The position numbers and the translations under genes were made by a program. A DNA stretch of 64,000 nucleotides from an uncultured Collinsella sp. (GTDB lineage Bacteria; Actinomycetota; Coriobacteriia; Coriobacteriales; Coriobacteriaceae): assembly GCA_958437495.1 (NCBI GenBank), contig CAUBOH010000004.1, positions 1 through 64,000 on the forward strand, read 5' to 3'. The notes under the pieces were generated by a model. That model made no database searches. It had not been told where the DNA came from and was given only the letters and a program-made list of their open reading frames with translations. Of the stretch, positions 51,762 to 61,173 are shown piece after piece (position 1 is the stretch's first letter; each line of letters starts with the position of its first letter).

Positions 51762-53673
51762 GGCAACGACCGCCGAGCGCGCGCTCAACCGCAAGGGCGG
51801 CACCATGTCGCGCCTCATCAAGACGCTCTTTGGCTTCTACCCCGTGCTTTTGCCCCTCGTCGTCGTCGGCGTGGTGCTCTGCGCCATCATCAACTCCATC
51901 GGCGCGACCTTCCTTCAGAGCGCCCTGCAGATTATTAGCGAATCGTGGCAGTCGGGCGATTGGGAAGCCGCAGAGCCCAAGATTGCACAGCTCGTGACCA
52001 CCCTCGCCTGCATCTACGGCGTCGGCATCCTGTCCTCGCTGTTCTGGAACCGCGCCATGGCCATCGTCACGCAGGGCTCGCTCGAGAAGCTGCGCGAGAA
52101 GATGTTCAACCGCATGCAGGACCTGCCGATTCGCTACTTCGACACGCACCAGCGCGGCGATATCATGAGCCACTACACCAACGACATCGACACGCTGCGC
52201 CAGATGATCAGCCAGTCGCTGCCCAACCTGCTCATGACGACCATCGTCATCGTCACGGTGTTCTTTATCATGCTGTACTACAGCGTGTGGATGTGCCTGG
52301 TCATTGTGGCCGGTGTCGCCTTTATGACCTTTATGACCAAGCTGCTCGGCTCCAACTCCGCGCGTTTCTTCATTGCGCAGCAGACCGAACTCGGCGTGGT
52401 CGAGGGCCATATCGAGGAAGTCATGAACGGCCAGAAGGTCGTCAAGGCATTCTGCCACGAGTCTGCCGCCGAGGCCGATTTTGACGAGCGCAACGAAAAG
52501 CTCTTCGAGGTCTCGCAGAAGGCCAACATGTACGCCAACATCCTCATGCCCATCCTTATGAACCTGGGCAACCTGCTCTACGTGCTGGTGGCCCTTGCCG
52601 GCGGCATTTTCCTGGCGCTGGGCGTGCCCAACCTGAGCATCTCGGGCATGGCGCTGTCGATCGCCGTCGTGGTGCCGTTCCTCAACATGACCAAGCAGTT
52701 CTGCGGACAGATCGGTCAGATCTCGCAGCAGATCAACGCCGTGGTCATGGGCCTCGCCGGCGCCGACCGCATCTTTGAGCTCATCGACGAGGAGCCCGAA
52801 GCCGACGAAGGCTACGTGACGCTCGTCAACGCGCAGGTGAACCCCGAGACTTGGGAGTTCGAGGAGGCCGACCACCACACCGGCATGTGGGCGTGGAAAC
52901 ATCCGCACCGTGCAACCGGCGAGATCGAGTACGTACCGCTGCGCGGCGACCTGGTCATGGACAACGTCGACTTTGGCTACACGCCCGACCACGAGGTGCT
53001 GCACGGCGTGTCCGTATACGCCAAGCCGGGCCAGAAGGTCGCGTTTGTCGGCGCCACCGGTGCCGGCAAGACGACCATCACCAACCTCATCAACCGCTTC
53101 TATGACATCGCCGACGGCAAGATTCGCTACGACGGCATCAACGTCAACAAGATCCGCAAGGCCGATCTGCGCCGCTCGCTGGGCGTGGTGCTGCAGGACG
53201 TAAACCTGTTCACCGGCACCGTGATGGATAACATCCGCTACGGCAACCTGGATGCCACCGACGAGGAGTGCATCGCAGCGGCCAAGCTCGCGGGCGCGGA
53301 CGACTTTATCACCCGCCTGCCCGACGGCTACGACACCATGCTCACCGGCAACGGCGCACAGCTGTCGCAGGGCCAGCGCCAGCTGATTTCGATCGCACGC
53401 GCCGCCGTCGCCGATCCGCCGGCGATGATTCTGGACGAGGCCACGAGCTCCATCGACACCCGCACCGAGGCTATTGTGCAGGCAGGCATGGATAAGCTCA
53501 TGGAAGGCCGCACGACGTTTGTCATCGCACACCGCTTGTCCACCGTACGCAACTCCGACGCGATCATCTGTCTGGATCACGGCCGCATCATCGAGCGCGG
53601 CAACCACGACGAGCTGATCGCCAAGCGCGGGTATTACTACCAGCTGTACACGGGTGCGTTTGAGCTGGAGTAG
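51754..53673 (+). CDS. ABC exporter half-transporter, catalytic partner
   Basis: 639 aa: six membrane helices (about 20-330) and an ATPase domain with canonical Walker A GATGAGKTT (about 431) and Walker B MILDEATSSID with the catalytic Glu. The signature is LSQGQRQ rather than LSGGQ, again as in heterodimeric partners. About 40 extra residues (355-395) precede the ATPase domain. Predicted multidrug or lipid/peptide exporter together with the previous gene. Translation is coupled through an 8-base overlap. Confidence 0.93.
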   Translation: MSKATTAERALNRKGGTMSRLIKTLFGFYPVLLPLVVVGVVLCAIINSIGATFLQSALQIISESWQSGDWEAAEPKIAQLVTTLACIYGVGILSSLFWNRAMAIVTQGSLEKLREKMFNRMQDLPIRYFDTHQRGDIMSHYTNDIDTLRQMISQSLPNLLMTTIVIVTVFFIMLYYSVWMCLVIVAGVAFMTFMTKLLGSNSARFFIAQQTELGVVEGHIEEVMNGQKVVKAFCHESAAEADFDERNEKLFEVSQKANMYANILMPILMNLGNLLYVLVALAGGIFLALGVPNLSISGMALSIAVVVPFLNMTKQFCGQIGQISQQINAVVMGLAGADRIFELIDEEPEADEGYVTLVNAQVNPETWEFEEADHHTGMWAWKHPHRATGEIEYVPLRGDLVMDNVDFGYTPDHEVLHGVSVYAKPGQKVAFVGATGAGKTTITNLINRFYDIADGKIRYDGINVNKIRKADLRRSLGVVLQDVNLFTGTVMDNIRYGNLDATDEECIAAAKLAGADDFITRLPDGYDTMLTGNGAQLSQGQRQLISIARAAVADPPAMILDEATSSIDTRTEAIVQAGMDKLMEGRTTFVIAHRLSTVRNSDAIICLDHGRIIERGNHDELIAKRGYYYQLYTGAFELE

Positions 53674-53732
53674 GACCGATTACTGACGGAGGGCGCGATT
53701 AGCCCGTCATTTAAAACGGAATAAAAGTTTGT

Positions 53733-53765
53733 GAGGCCCTGGCCGTTTGGCCAGGGCCTCGTTTT
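53733..53765. terminator. bidirectional terminator between ABC operon and lysR
   Basis: Perfect GAGGCCCTGGCC / GGCCAGGGCCTC with GTTT loop. TTTT follows on the plus strand (53762-53765), and a U-rich run follows on the minus strand (about 53721-53730). Confidence 0.88.
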
Positions 53766-53798
53766 GTAAGTAGCTAAAAAAGCCCCGTCCCAAATGAG

Positions 53799-54677
53799 CT
53801 AGTTGAGGAGTTGGGCCATGGCGTTGACGAATTTTTGGACTTGGAGGGTGGGCTCGAGCGGGTAGTGCAAGAAGACCGGCACCTCGCGGCCGCATAGGAA
53901 CGGCACGCCCACAAAGGCCGGGTGCACACCCGACCATGCGCCGCAGGTGAGCACCGCGTCGCCCTTTTCCTCCGCCTCGTTAAAGAGCGCAAAGTCGAAG
54001 CTATCCACGTCGATCACGTCCACGCCGCCGTCGGCCAACAGGTCGATGCGCAGGCTGTCCATGGCGTCGTTGCCGTGGCGCAGTACGCGCAGACGCATAC
54101 CCTCCAAGTCGGCGATCGAAATACGGTTCTTGCGCGCAAGCGGGCTCGTGCGCGGCACGTCGATATAAAACGGCACGTTGACAATGCGGAGCTTTTGGCA
54201 GGCATCGCCCCAGCGCGGGGTTGAAAAACTCGACTGCACCACATCGACCTCGCGGCCTAAGCTGCGCATAACGGATTCGCGCTCGTCATAGAGGTCGCTC
54301 ACCGGCACGATTTCAAATCGCAACGACGGTTCCAGATCGTGGATGCCCGACCACATCGACAGCGTTTGGCGCCCTGGGCACATCATCGACACGCCCAGGC
54401 GCACAGCACCGCCATCGCCCGCGGCGCGTCGAGCACGGCGCAACGCATCCTCAGACTGGCGCATGATCGAGCGCGCGTCGTCCACCAGCAGCGCGCCGGC
54501 CGGCGTCACCTTGACGCCCGAGTGCGAGCGTTCGAACAGCGTGATGCCGAACTCGGCCTCGAAACCCGACACCTGCTTGACGAGCGCCGGAGTCGACACG
54601 CGCAATTTTGCCGCCGCACGCGAAAAGCTTCCCAGCTCCGCGGCGGCCGATATGGCCTCAAGTCGTCGATCGTACAC
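53799..54677 (-). CDS. LysR family transcriptional regulator
   Basis: 292 aa. The N-terminal winged helix (LEAISAAAELGSFSRAAAKL, seen here as AELGSFSRAAAKLRVSTPAL, about 13-32) is followed by a periplasmic-binding-protein-like effector domain. Start GTG at 54677 with GGGAG 6 bases upstream; an ATG at 54710 would add 11 unrelated residues. Divergent from the SDR/MFS/Gfo-Idh operon, which it most likely controls; the effector is probably the operon's substrate. Confidence 0.88.
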   Translation of the reverse strand: MYDRRLEAISAAAELGSFSRAAAKLRVSTPALVKQVSGFEAEFGITLFERSHSGVKVTPAGALLVDDARSIMRQSEDALRRARRAAGDGGAVRLGVSMMCPGRQTLSMWSGIHDLEPSLRFEIVPVSDLYDERESVMRSLGREVDVVQSSFSTPRWGDACQKLRIVNVPFYIDVPRTSPLARKNRISIADLEGMRLRVLRHGNDAMDSLRIDLLADGGVDVIDVDSFDFALFNEAEEKGDAVLTCGAWSGVHPAFVGVPFLCGREVPVFLHYPLEPTLQVQKFVNAMAQLLN

Positions 54678-54710
54678 GTCAATCTCCCGTTTTCGCGCCC
54701 GTGGCCACAT

Positions 54711-54910
54711 AGCGCCACAGGGGGTTGTTTTCGCAGGTCACGCGCTCAATTGAACATAAACTGCATCGCACAGTGTAAACCTACGGTTAACGTCATTCTA
54801 ACAAATATGCAATTCACCTGCGCAAATGCAAAGCATACGATAACCTGCGAAAACCACGTGGGTCGATTAATGGGAGTGACCCACCGGGAGGCACAAGAAG
54901 GGAAGTTCCT
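54711..54910. promoter_or_regulatory. divergent control region lysR / SDR operon
   Basis: A 200-base gap, AT-rich around 54740-54850, with several T-N11-A type partial palindromes expected for LysR binding. I could not settle on one operator. The SD for the SDR gene (GAAGGGAAG) ends at 54905. Confidence 0.4.
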
Positions 54911-55792
54911 ATGAGCAATTGGCTTAAGCTCGAGGGCGATGTCTGCGCCGTGACCGGCGCGCTCGGCGGTATGGGCGTCGAGATCTGCCGCGAGTTCGCC
55001 CGCAACGGCGCCAACGTCGTCTTGCTCGACCTGGACGAGGAGAAGGTCAAGACAGCAGCCGCCGACCTCGCCGCCGAGTTTGGCATCCACGCCGAGGGCT
55101 ACAAGATGAACGCCACCGACGAGGCCGAGGTTCAGGCCGCCGTCGACGCCACCATCGCCGACTTCGGTCGCGTCGACGTCCTCGTCAACACCGCCGGCAT
55201 CCTGCGCTTCGCAGCCATGGAGGACCTGCCGCTCTCCGACTGGAACGAGGTCATCAACGTCAACCTCACCGGCTACTTCATCACCTCGCAGCGCTTTGGT
55301 CGCGAGATGATCAAGGCCGGCCAGGGCCGCCTGGTGCACATCTCGACCGTCGCCAGCCACTCCCCCGAGACGTTCTCGGGCGTGTACAGCTCCACCAAGG
55401 CGGGCGTCAACATGATGTCCAAGATGCTCGCTGCTGAGTGGGGCCCTTACGGCGTGCGCTCCAACTGCGTCGAGCCCTGCTTTGTTAAGACCCCCATGTC
55501 GGCGAGCTTTTACGCCGACCCCGAGGTCGAGAAGAGCCGCAGCCGCCTCATCGCCACGCGCCGCATCGGCGAGGTCAGCGATATCGCCAACGCCGTCATG
55601 TTCCTGGCGTCCAAGCGCTCGGACTTTACCACCGGCGATGCCATCAAGGTCGATGGCGGCTTCTCCAATATGATGGGCGACCTCACCGCCAAGCCCGGCG
55701 GCCGCCGCGCCTATGCCGACAACTACCTCAAGAACAAGGGTGTCGAGCTTTGGTCCGATGAGTCCGGCGTCGCAAAGCCGACCGATCAGTAA
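54911..55792 (+). CDS. SDR family oxidoreductase
   Basis: 293 aa, classical short-chain dehydrogenase/reductase, NAD(P)-dependent. The cofactor loop is TGALGGMG (about 16-23), NTAGI corresponds to NNAG (about 96) and the catalytic residues are Ser (HISTVAS, about 145) and YSSTK (about 161-165). Asp at the end of strand 2 (LLDLDEE) favours NAD. A C-terminal 35-residue extension after GGF is unusual. With a Gfo/Idh dehydrogenase and an MFS carrier in one operon, a role in sugar, polyol or inositol-like catabolism is likely. Confidence 0.9.
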   Translation: MSNWLKLEGDVCAVTGALGGMGVEICREFARNGANVVLLDLDEEKVKTAAADLAAEFGIHAEGYKMNATDEAEVQAAVDATIADFGRVDVLVNTAGILRFAAMEDLPLSDWNEVINVNLTGYFITSQRFGREMIKAGQGRLVHISTVASHSPETFSGVYSSTKAGVNMMSKMLAAEWGPYGVRSNCVEPCFVKTPMSASFYADPEVEKSRSRLIATRRIGEVSDIANAVMFLASKRSDFTTGDAIKVDGGFSNMMGDLTAKPGGRRAYADNYLKNKGVELWSDESGVAKPTDQ

Positions 55793-55858
55793 ACCATCCT
55801 GACGGGGAGGCAGCGCGGACACGCCCGCCCCTCCCCCGCATCGATTAGAAAGAGTCCA

Positions 55859-57115
55859 ATGGCTTCCACCAACTCCAACAAGGGTCGCGCCGTCGTGCTT
55901 TCCGCCGCGTGCGTCACCATGTTCTTCATCAGCTCCATCGCGCTGTATTCCGTTGTGAGCAAGAACCTGCTCGCCGTCTATCCCGAGTGGTCCAGCGCTC
56001 TTACCTGGGCTTTCCCGGTCTTTCAGACCATCATGGCCGTGACGGGCATCTTCGCCGGTCGCATCTCCGATAAGATCGGCCCCCGCAACGTCGTGATCGC
56101 CGCCGCCGTGTGCTACGGCCTGGGCTGGTTCATGTCCGGCACCGTCACCGAGCCGTGGCAATTCTACCTGTGGTTCTCGCTCGTCGCCGCCATCGGCAAC
56201 GGCCTGGGCTACAATCCCGCGCTCACCACCGGCCAAAAGTGGTTCATCGACAAGAAGGGCCTTGCCTCCGGCATCACCCTGGCCGCTTCGACCGCCGGCC
56301 CCGCCGTGCTGTCCCCGGTGCTCGCCTCGCTGCTCATCCCGAGTCTGGGCATCTTTGGCGCCCTCAAGGCACTCGGCGTCATCTTCTTTGTGACGATCGC
56401 CGCCTCCGCCCTGTTCCTGAAGGCCCCCGAGGCCGGTTGGCTGCCCGAGGGCTTCGAGGCCCCCAAGGGTGGTGCACACGCCGGCACCTTCGGCGACCTC
56501 ACCCCGGGCGAGATGGTCAAGACCCCGCGCTTCTGGGTTCTCATCGTCACCTTCGCCTTTGCCGCCACCGCGGGCACCCTGCTTGTCGGCAAGGTTGCCT
56601 CCATCGCCGCCGTCCAGCTCTTCGCCGACCCCACGAGCGCCGCGGCCGTCGCCCTCGGCGGTGTGGTGGTCTCCGTCAACACCTGTGCCAACCTGGTCGG
56701 CCGTCTGTCCTTTGGCCAGATCATCGACAAGCTCGGCGCCTACAAGTCACTGCTCATCAGCCTTGTCGTGACCATCGTCGCGCTCGTCATCATGTCGATG
56801 AGCTTTACGCAGAGCATGTTCTTTGTGGCGCTCGCCCTGCTCGGCTTTAGCTTTGGCGCCCTGCTCGTCATCTACCCGCCGCTCACCGGTGGCGCCTTTG
56901 GTACCAGCAACATCGGCGTCAACTACGGCATCATGTTCTTGGGCTATGCCGCTTCCACCTGGATCAGCCAGCCCATCACCGCCGTGCTGTATCACGCCGA
57001 GGCCGGCAGTGCCGCCTACCAGCAGTCCTTCTACGGCGCCATCGTGATCGCCGTCATCGCCGTCGTGCTCACCGTCTACATGATGGTCTCCGACAGCAAG
57101 AAGAAGTCCGCCTAG
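55859..57115 (+). CDS. MFS transporter (oxalate/monocarboxylate-type layout)
   Basis: 418 aa, 12 helices. The motif in the helix 2-3 loop, GRISDKIGPRNVV (about 60-72), and NGLGYNPALTTGQKWF (about 118-133) resemble the OxlT/monocarboxylate branch of MFS. Likely imports the compound metabolised by the flanking SDR and Gfo/Idh enzymes. SD weak (GAAAGAG). 66 bases after the SDR stop. Confidence 0.88.
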   Translation: MASTNSNKGRAVVLSAACVTMFFISSIALYSVVSKNLLAVYPEWSSALTWAFPVFQTIMAVTGIFAGRISDKIGPRNVVIAAAVCYGLGWFMSGTVTEPWQFYLWFSLVAAIGNGLGYNPALTTGQKWFIDKKGLASGITLAASTAGPAVLSPVLASLLIPSLGIFGALKALGVIFFVTIAASALFLKAPEAGWLPEGFEAPKGGAHAGTFGDLTPGEMVKTPRFWVLIVTFAFAATAGTLLVGKVASIAAVQLFADPTSAAAVALGGVVVSVNTCANLVGRLSFGQIIDKLGAYKSLLISLVVTIVALVIMSMSFTQSMFFVALALLGFSFGALLVIYPPLTGGAFGTSNIGVNYGIMFLGYAASTWISQPITAVLYHAEAGSAAYQQSFYGAIVIAVIAVVLTVYMMVSDSKKKSA

Positions 57116-57123
57116 TTGTATCG

Positions 57124-57154
57124 ATGTGACAAAGGAACACTCCCTTTGTCACAT
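57124..57154. repeat. perfect short palindrome, family F
   Basis: ATGTGACAAAGG and CCTTTGTCACAT with a 7-base loop, 8 bases after the MFS stop codon and before the Gfo/Idh gene. It is the clearest copy of the family also found at 21382, 28126, 33027 and 34074. Confidence 0.85.
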
Positions 57155-57184
57155 TCCTCCAGCCACCAGCATTAAGGAGTCGAA

Positions 57185-58225
57185 ATGTCCGAGCTCAACC
57201 CCGTCCGCATTGCCGTTATCGGCGCCGGCGCCATGGGCCGCAACCACATCCGCTTTGTCACCGAGGAGCCCGAGGCCGAGCTCGTCGCCATCGCCGACGC
57301 CTTTGAGGGCGCCCGCGCCACGGCCGAGGCCGCCGGCGTGCCGTTTTACACCGATCCCGCCCAGATGATGGACGAGGTCAAGCCCGAGGCCGTCATCATC
57401 GCCACCCCCAACGACCTGCACCTGGGCGTTGCTCGCGAGGCTGTGAAGCGCAACATCGTGCCGCTGGTCGAAAAGCCGATCTCCAACGACCTTGAGGATG
57501 CCCAGGCCTTTGCCGCCGAGGCCGAGACCGCCGGCGTGCCCGTGCTCGTGGGTCAGCACCGTCGCCACAACCCCTTCGTCAACAAGGCCAAGGAGATCAT
57601 CGAGTCCGGTGAGCTGGGCAAGCTCACCGTGTCGAGCTTCCACTACATGATCTATAAGAACGACGAGTACTTCGACGTCGAGTGGCGTCGCAAGAAGGGT
57701 GCCGGCCCGATTCTGGTCAACCTGGTGCACGACGTCGACCTGCTCCGTTACCTGCTGGGCGAGCCCGTCGCCGTCCAGGGCATGCAGTCCAGCGCCGCCC
57801 GCGGTTTTGAGACCGAGGACTCCGCCGTGGTCAACGTCCGTTTTGCCGACGGCGCGCTCGCAAGCATGACCATCTCCGATGCCACCGCCAGCCCCTGGAA
57901 CTGGGAGGCCACCGCTCGCGAGGACCCGCAGTACCGCCCCTTCGACGCCGACGCCTACTTTATCGGCGGAACCTTGGGCGCCCTTTCGCTGCCCCGCCTG
58001 CACCAGTTCTCCTACGACGGCGCCTCCAACTGGCACAAGCCGCTGCAGATGGAGATCCCGGCCGTGGACCCGGCGCTTCCCCACAAGATGCAGCTCAAGC
58101 ACTTTGTGAAGGTCGTCCGCCGCGAGGTCGAGCCTGTCGTGACCCCTGCCGACAACGTCAAGACGCTCACACTTCTCAACGCCATCAAGGAGGCCGCCGA
58201 GACCGGCCAGCTCGTCGAGCTGTAA
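57185..58225 (+). CDS. Gfo/Idh/MocA family oxidoreductase
   Basis: 346 aa. Rossmann motif VIGAGAMGRNH (about 11-21), then the family signature LVEKPISND (about 96-104, with the conserved Lys-Pro) and QHRRHNPFV. The C-terminal alpha/beta domain carries the substrate His in NLVHDVDLLRYLLGE, seen here as LVHDVDLLRYL (about 180). NAD(P)-dependent oxidation of a sugar or inositol-type hydroxyl is the usual reaction. Third gene of the LysR-linked operon, SD AAGGAGT. Confidence 0.9.
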   Translation: MSELNPVRIAVIGAGAMGRNHIRFVTEEPEAELVAIADAFEGARATAEAAGVPFYTDPAQMMDEVKPEAVIIATPNDLHLGVAREAVKRNIVPLVEKPISNDLEDAQAFAAEAETAGVPVLVGQHRRHNPFVNKAKEIIESGELGKLTVSSFHYMIYKNDEYFDVEWRRKKGAGPILVNLVHDVDLLRYLLGEPVAVQGMQSSAARGFETEDSAVVNVRFADGALASMTISDATASPWNWEATAREDPQYRPFDADAYFIGGTLGALSLPRLHQFSYDGASNWHKPLQMEIPAVDPALPHKMQLKHFVKVVRREVEPVVTPADNVKTLTLLNAIKEAAETGQLVEL

Positions 58226-58299
58226 TGCCTTAAGCGCGGACCGCGGCGAAAGCCCCATGCCGAGTCCCTCGGTCCGCCACAAATAAGCTCCTCTTCTTT

Positions 58300-58334
58300 G
58301 CCCCGCGAGCAGCCTCCTGCCCGCGGGGCATTTT
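58300..58334 (+). terminator. intrinsic terminator of the SDR/MFS/Gfo operon
   Basis: GCCCCGCG / CGCGGGGC arms with a 14-base loop followed by ATTTT. Confidence 0.75.
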
Positions 58335-58396
58335 GCTACCTTGCCGACGATTTTTCTGGAGCGAGGGCTATTTTGCACCTCGGCTTGATTCGTTCG

Positions 58397-58554
58397 CCAC
58401 GAACTGGGCCTATCTACTACGTTTAACCGATTACCCTCAACCATGCCGAATTCCGCGAAATAAAAACCGCAGGTAGACGGCTTGCGTATTCTCGGAAAAC
58501 CGGGGGATGGTCGACCCATACGGGTTAAACGTAGTAGATAGGCCGCTTTCGTGG
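58397..58554. repeat. long inverted repeat, family D
   Basis: Two perfectly complementary 22-base arms (58407-58428 and 58523-58544, starting GGCCTATCTACTACG) lie 94 bases apart, with outer arms CCACGAA / TTCGTGG. The interior has no coding frame. It fills most of the gap between the Gfo/Idh gene and tex. Confidence 0.85.
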
Positions 58555-58646
58555 TTCCGCGCCAAAACAGTCTTTTTTGGGCGAAGTGACGGGTGGTATC
58601 CTTGGTAGCTCTGTGCTGCAAACGCACCTTAAACGCAAGGAGTCCC

Positions 58647-60794
58647 ATGGATCTTATCGCCCAGCTCGCCCGCGAGCTCAACCTTAAGGCCGCCAATGTC
58701 GAGGCGGCCGTCAAGCTTATCGACGAGGGCAACACCATCCCCTTTATCTCGCGCTACCGCAAGGAAGCCACGGGCGGCATGGACGACGTCGCCCTGCGCG
58801 CACTCGACGAGCGCCTATCCTACCTGCGCAATCTTGAGCAGCGTAAAGAGGACGTCATCCTGCTCATCGACGCCCAGGGCAAACTCACGCCCGAACTCGA
58901 GCAGCAGATTCGCGAGGCCACGCAGCTCCAGCGTGTCGAGGACCTCTACAAGCCCTACCGCAAAAAGCGCATGACCCGCGCGCAGAAGGCCCGCGAGACA
59001 GGCCTGGAGCCGCTCGCCAACATGATCATCATGCAGGCCTCGGCCAAGGGCAGCGCACTCGACGCCGCCGCGGCATACGTCAACGGGGAGGCCGGCTTCG
59101 ACACGCCCGAGAAGGCGCTCGCCGGCGCCGCCGACATCGTTGCCGAGACGGTGGCCGAAGACCCTGAGAACGTCGCCGACCTGCGCGCCTTTACGCAAAA
59201 CACCGCCGATATCGTCGTCGAGGCGACCGACCCCGCGGAGAAGACTCCCTACGAGCCCTACTACAACTTTGACGAGCCGCTGCGCCGTATTCCCAACCAC
59301 CGCGTGCTGGCTATCGACCGCGGTGAGCGCGAGGGCAAGCTCCGCGTGCGCGTAAACGTCGACGGCGCCGCCGCCACGGCACGCCTCGGCAGCCGTTGGC
59401 CCCGACGCCAAGGCGTGTTTGCTCCCATCTTCGATGCCGCCATCGTTGACGGTTACAAGCGCCTCATGGCCCCCTCGCTGGAGCGCGAGGCCCGCGCCAA
59501 ACTCACCGTTCGCGCCCAGACCGAGGCCATCAACGTCTTTGCCAAGAATCTCGAGGGCCTGCTCTCGGCGCGCCCCGTGCGCGGCGCCCGCGTGCTCGCG
59601 CTCGATCCGGGCTACCGCACCGGCTGCAAGGTCGCCGTCATGGACGAGACCGGCAAGCTGCTCGACCACGGCGTGGTCTACCCCACCAAGCCGCGCCACG
59701 ACGTCGCCGGCACCAAGCGCGAGCTCGCCCGCCTCGTCAAGAAGGACGGCGTCAACACCATCGTCATCGGCAACGGCACCGCCAGCCGCGAGACCGAGGA
59801 AGTCGTCTCGGAGTTCATCGCCGAGCAGGCGCCCGGGCTGCGATACACCATCGTCAACGAGGCCGGCGCGTCGGTGTACTCCGCTTCCGAGCTCGCAAGC
59901 CAGGAGTATCCAGACCTGGACGTCACCGTGCGCGGCGCCATGAGCCTGGGCCGCCGCCTGCAGGACCCGTTGGCAGAGCTCGTCAAGATTCCGCCCCAGT
60001 CCATCGGCGTTGGCCAGTACCAGCACGACCTTGACCAGGCCGAGCTCTCGCGCACCTTAGGCCACGTGGTGGAGGACGTCGTCAACCGCGTGGGCGTCGA
60101 CGTCAACACCGCAAGCGCGAGCCTGCTGGGATACGTTTCGGGCATCACGCCGAGCGTGGCCAAGAACATCGTGGCCTACCGCGAGGAAAACGGTGCCTTT
60201 ACCGATCGCCGCCAGCTTAAGAAGGTCCCCAAACTGGGACCCAAGGCATACCTCAACGCCGCGGGCTTCCTGCGCATTAGCGGTGGCAAGAACCCGCTCG
60301 ACGTGACAAGCGTCCACCCCGAAAGCTACGAGGTAGCCACGGCCGTCCTGGAGCGCGCAGGCGTTAAAGCAAGCGAGCTCAGCCGAGGCGGCGTGCCCGA
60401 CATCGAGCGCCGCCTGGGCAGCATCTCGGCACTGGCAAGCGACCTGGACTGCGGCACCCTGACGCTTATCGACATCGTCAACGAGCTCAAAAAGCCCGGT
60501 CGCGACCCGCGCGACGACGCGCCCGAGGTGATCTTTAGCCGCTCAGCGCTTTCCATCGAAGACCTGGAACCCGGCATGGAACTCAAGGGCACGGTGCGCA
60601 ACGTCGTCGACTTTGGCGCCTTCGTCGACGTGGGCGTGCACCAGGACGGCCTCGTACACATCTCCAAGCTGGCCAACCGCTTCGTCAAGCACCCGAGCGA
60701 CGTGGTGCGCGTCGGCGACACGGTCAAGGTGTGGGTGGAAAAGGTCGATCGCGACCGAAAGAAGATCTCCCTCACCATGGTGCAGGGCAAGTAA
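58647..60794 (+). CDS. tex: Tex family transcription accessory / RNA-binding protein
   Basis: 715 aa. Domain order as in Tex: N-terminal helical domain with TIPFISRYRKEATGGMDD, seen here as IPFISRYRKEATGG (about 32-45), a YqgF-like domain with ALDPGYRTGCKVAVMD (about 317-332), helix-hairpin-helix repeats (VDVNTASASLLGYVSGI, about 480-500) and a C-terminal S1 domain (about 640-712, GTVRNVVDFGAFVDVGVH, then DGLVHISKL). Binds RNA and acts in transcription or translation fidelity. ATG at 58647 has AAGGAG 4 bases upstream. Confidence 0.95.
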   Translation: MDLIAQLARELNLKAANVEAAVKLIDEGNTIPFISRYRKEATGGMDDVALRALDERLSYLRNLEQRKEDVILLIDAQGKLTPELEQQIREATQLQRVEDLYKPYRKKRMTRAQKARETGLEPLANMIIMQASAKGSALDAAAAYVNGEAGFDTPEKALAGAADIVAETVAEDPENVADLRAFTQNTADIVVEATDPAEKTPYEPYYNFDEPLRRIPNHRVLAIDRGEREGKLRVRVNVDGAAATARLGSRWPRRQGVFAPIFDAAIVDGYKRLMAPSLEREARAKLTVRAQTEAINVFAKNLEGLLSARPVRGARVLALDPGYRTGCKVAVMDETGKLLDHGVVYPTKPRHDVAGTKRELARLVKKDGVNTIVIGNGTASRETEEVVSEFIAEQAPGLRYTIVNEAGASVYSASELASQEYPDLDVTVRGAMSLGRRLQDPLAELVKIPPQSIGVGQYQHDLDQAELSRTLGHVVEDVVNRVGVDVNTASASLLGYVSGITPSVAKNIVAYREENGAFTDRRQLKKVPKLGPKAYLNAAGFLRISGGKNPLDVTSVHPESYEVATAVLERAGVKASELSRGGVPDIERRLGSISALASDLDCGTLTLIDIVNELKKPGRDPRDDAPEVIFSRSALSIEDLEPGMELKGTVRNVVDFGAFVDVGVHQDGLVHISKLANRFVKHPSDVVRVGDTVKVWVEKVDRDRKKISLTMVQGK

Positions 60795-60805
60795 ACCGCC
60801 AAAGC

Positions 60806-61016
60806 AAGGGTCCCCCTCTCGCGACGTGCAAAATCGCGAGTATTCTGCAAATTCCACCGTTCCGGATGCCCCTCAGAGACAATAACGTCAAAAACAGCCC
60901 CCGTTTTAGCGTCATCAGAGCCAAAACGGGGGCTGTTCCGTGCTTCACCGGCTGGTAAAAGCCTTTACCCTGCTGAATACTCGCGATTTTGCACGTCGCT
61001 GCAGGGGGTACCTTTG
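60806..61016. repeat. long inverted repeat, family E, with inner terminator-like hairpin
   Basis: Two perfectly complementary 25-base arms (60821-60845 and 60975-60999), extended by AAGGGTcCCCC / GGGGGTACCTT, surround an inner hairpin AACAGCCCCCGTTTT / AAAACGGGGGCTGTT (60893-60937) with a U run on the minus strand. It starts 12 bases after the tex stop. Confidence 0.87.
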
Positions 61017-61071
61017 TCCACGGCAGAATATGGAAGCCAATCACCAACCTACCGGCAAGCTCGTATCGGCA

Positions 61072-61143
61072 GCCCCGGCCTTTCCTTTGCCTAGTGCGAC
61101 CCTCGCGGAGCGCGTGAGCGATAGGGAAAGGAAAGGCCGGGGC
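61072..61143. repeat. 17-base-arm palindrome downstream of the transaldolase gene
   Basis: GCCCCGGCCTTTCCTTT (61072-61088) and its exact complement (61127-61143), with an inner GCG/CGC pairing. It could end transaldolase transcription, although no U run is seen. Confidence 0.7.
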
Positions 61144-61173
61144 AAACAACCCGCGGCGCAGCCAGTGTTCGCG

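Noticed and set aside
51622..53607. 661-codon minus-strand open frame opposite the ABC exporter
   Set aside because: Shadow of the strongly supported exporter gene on the other strand.
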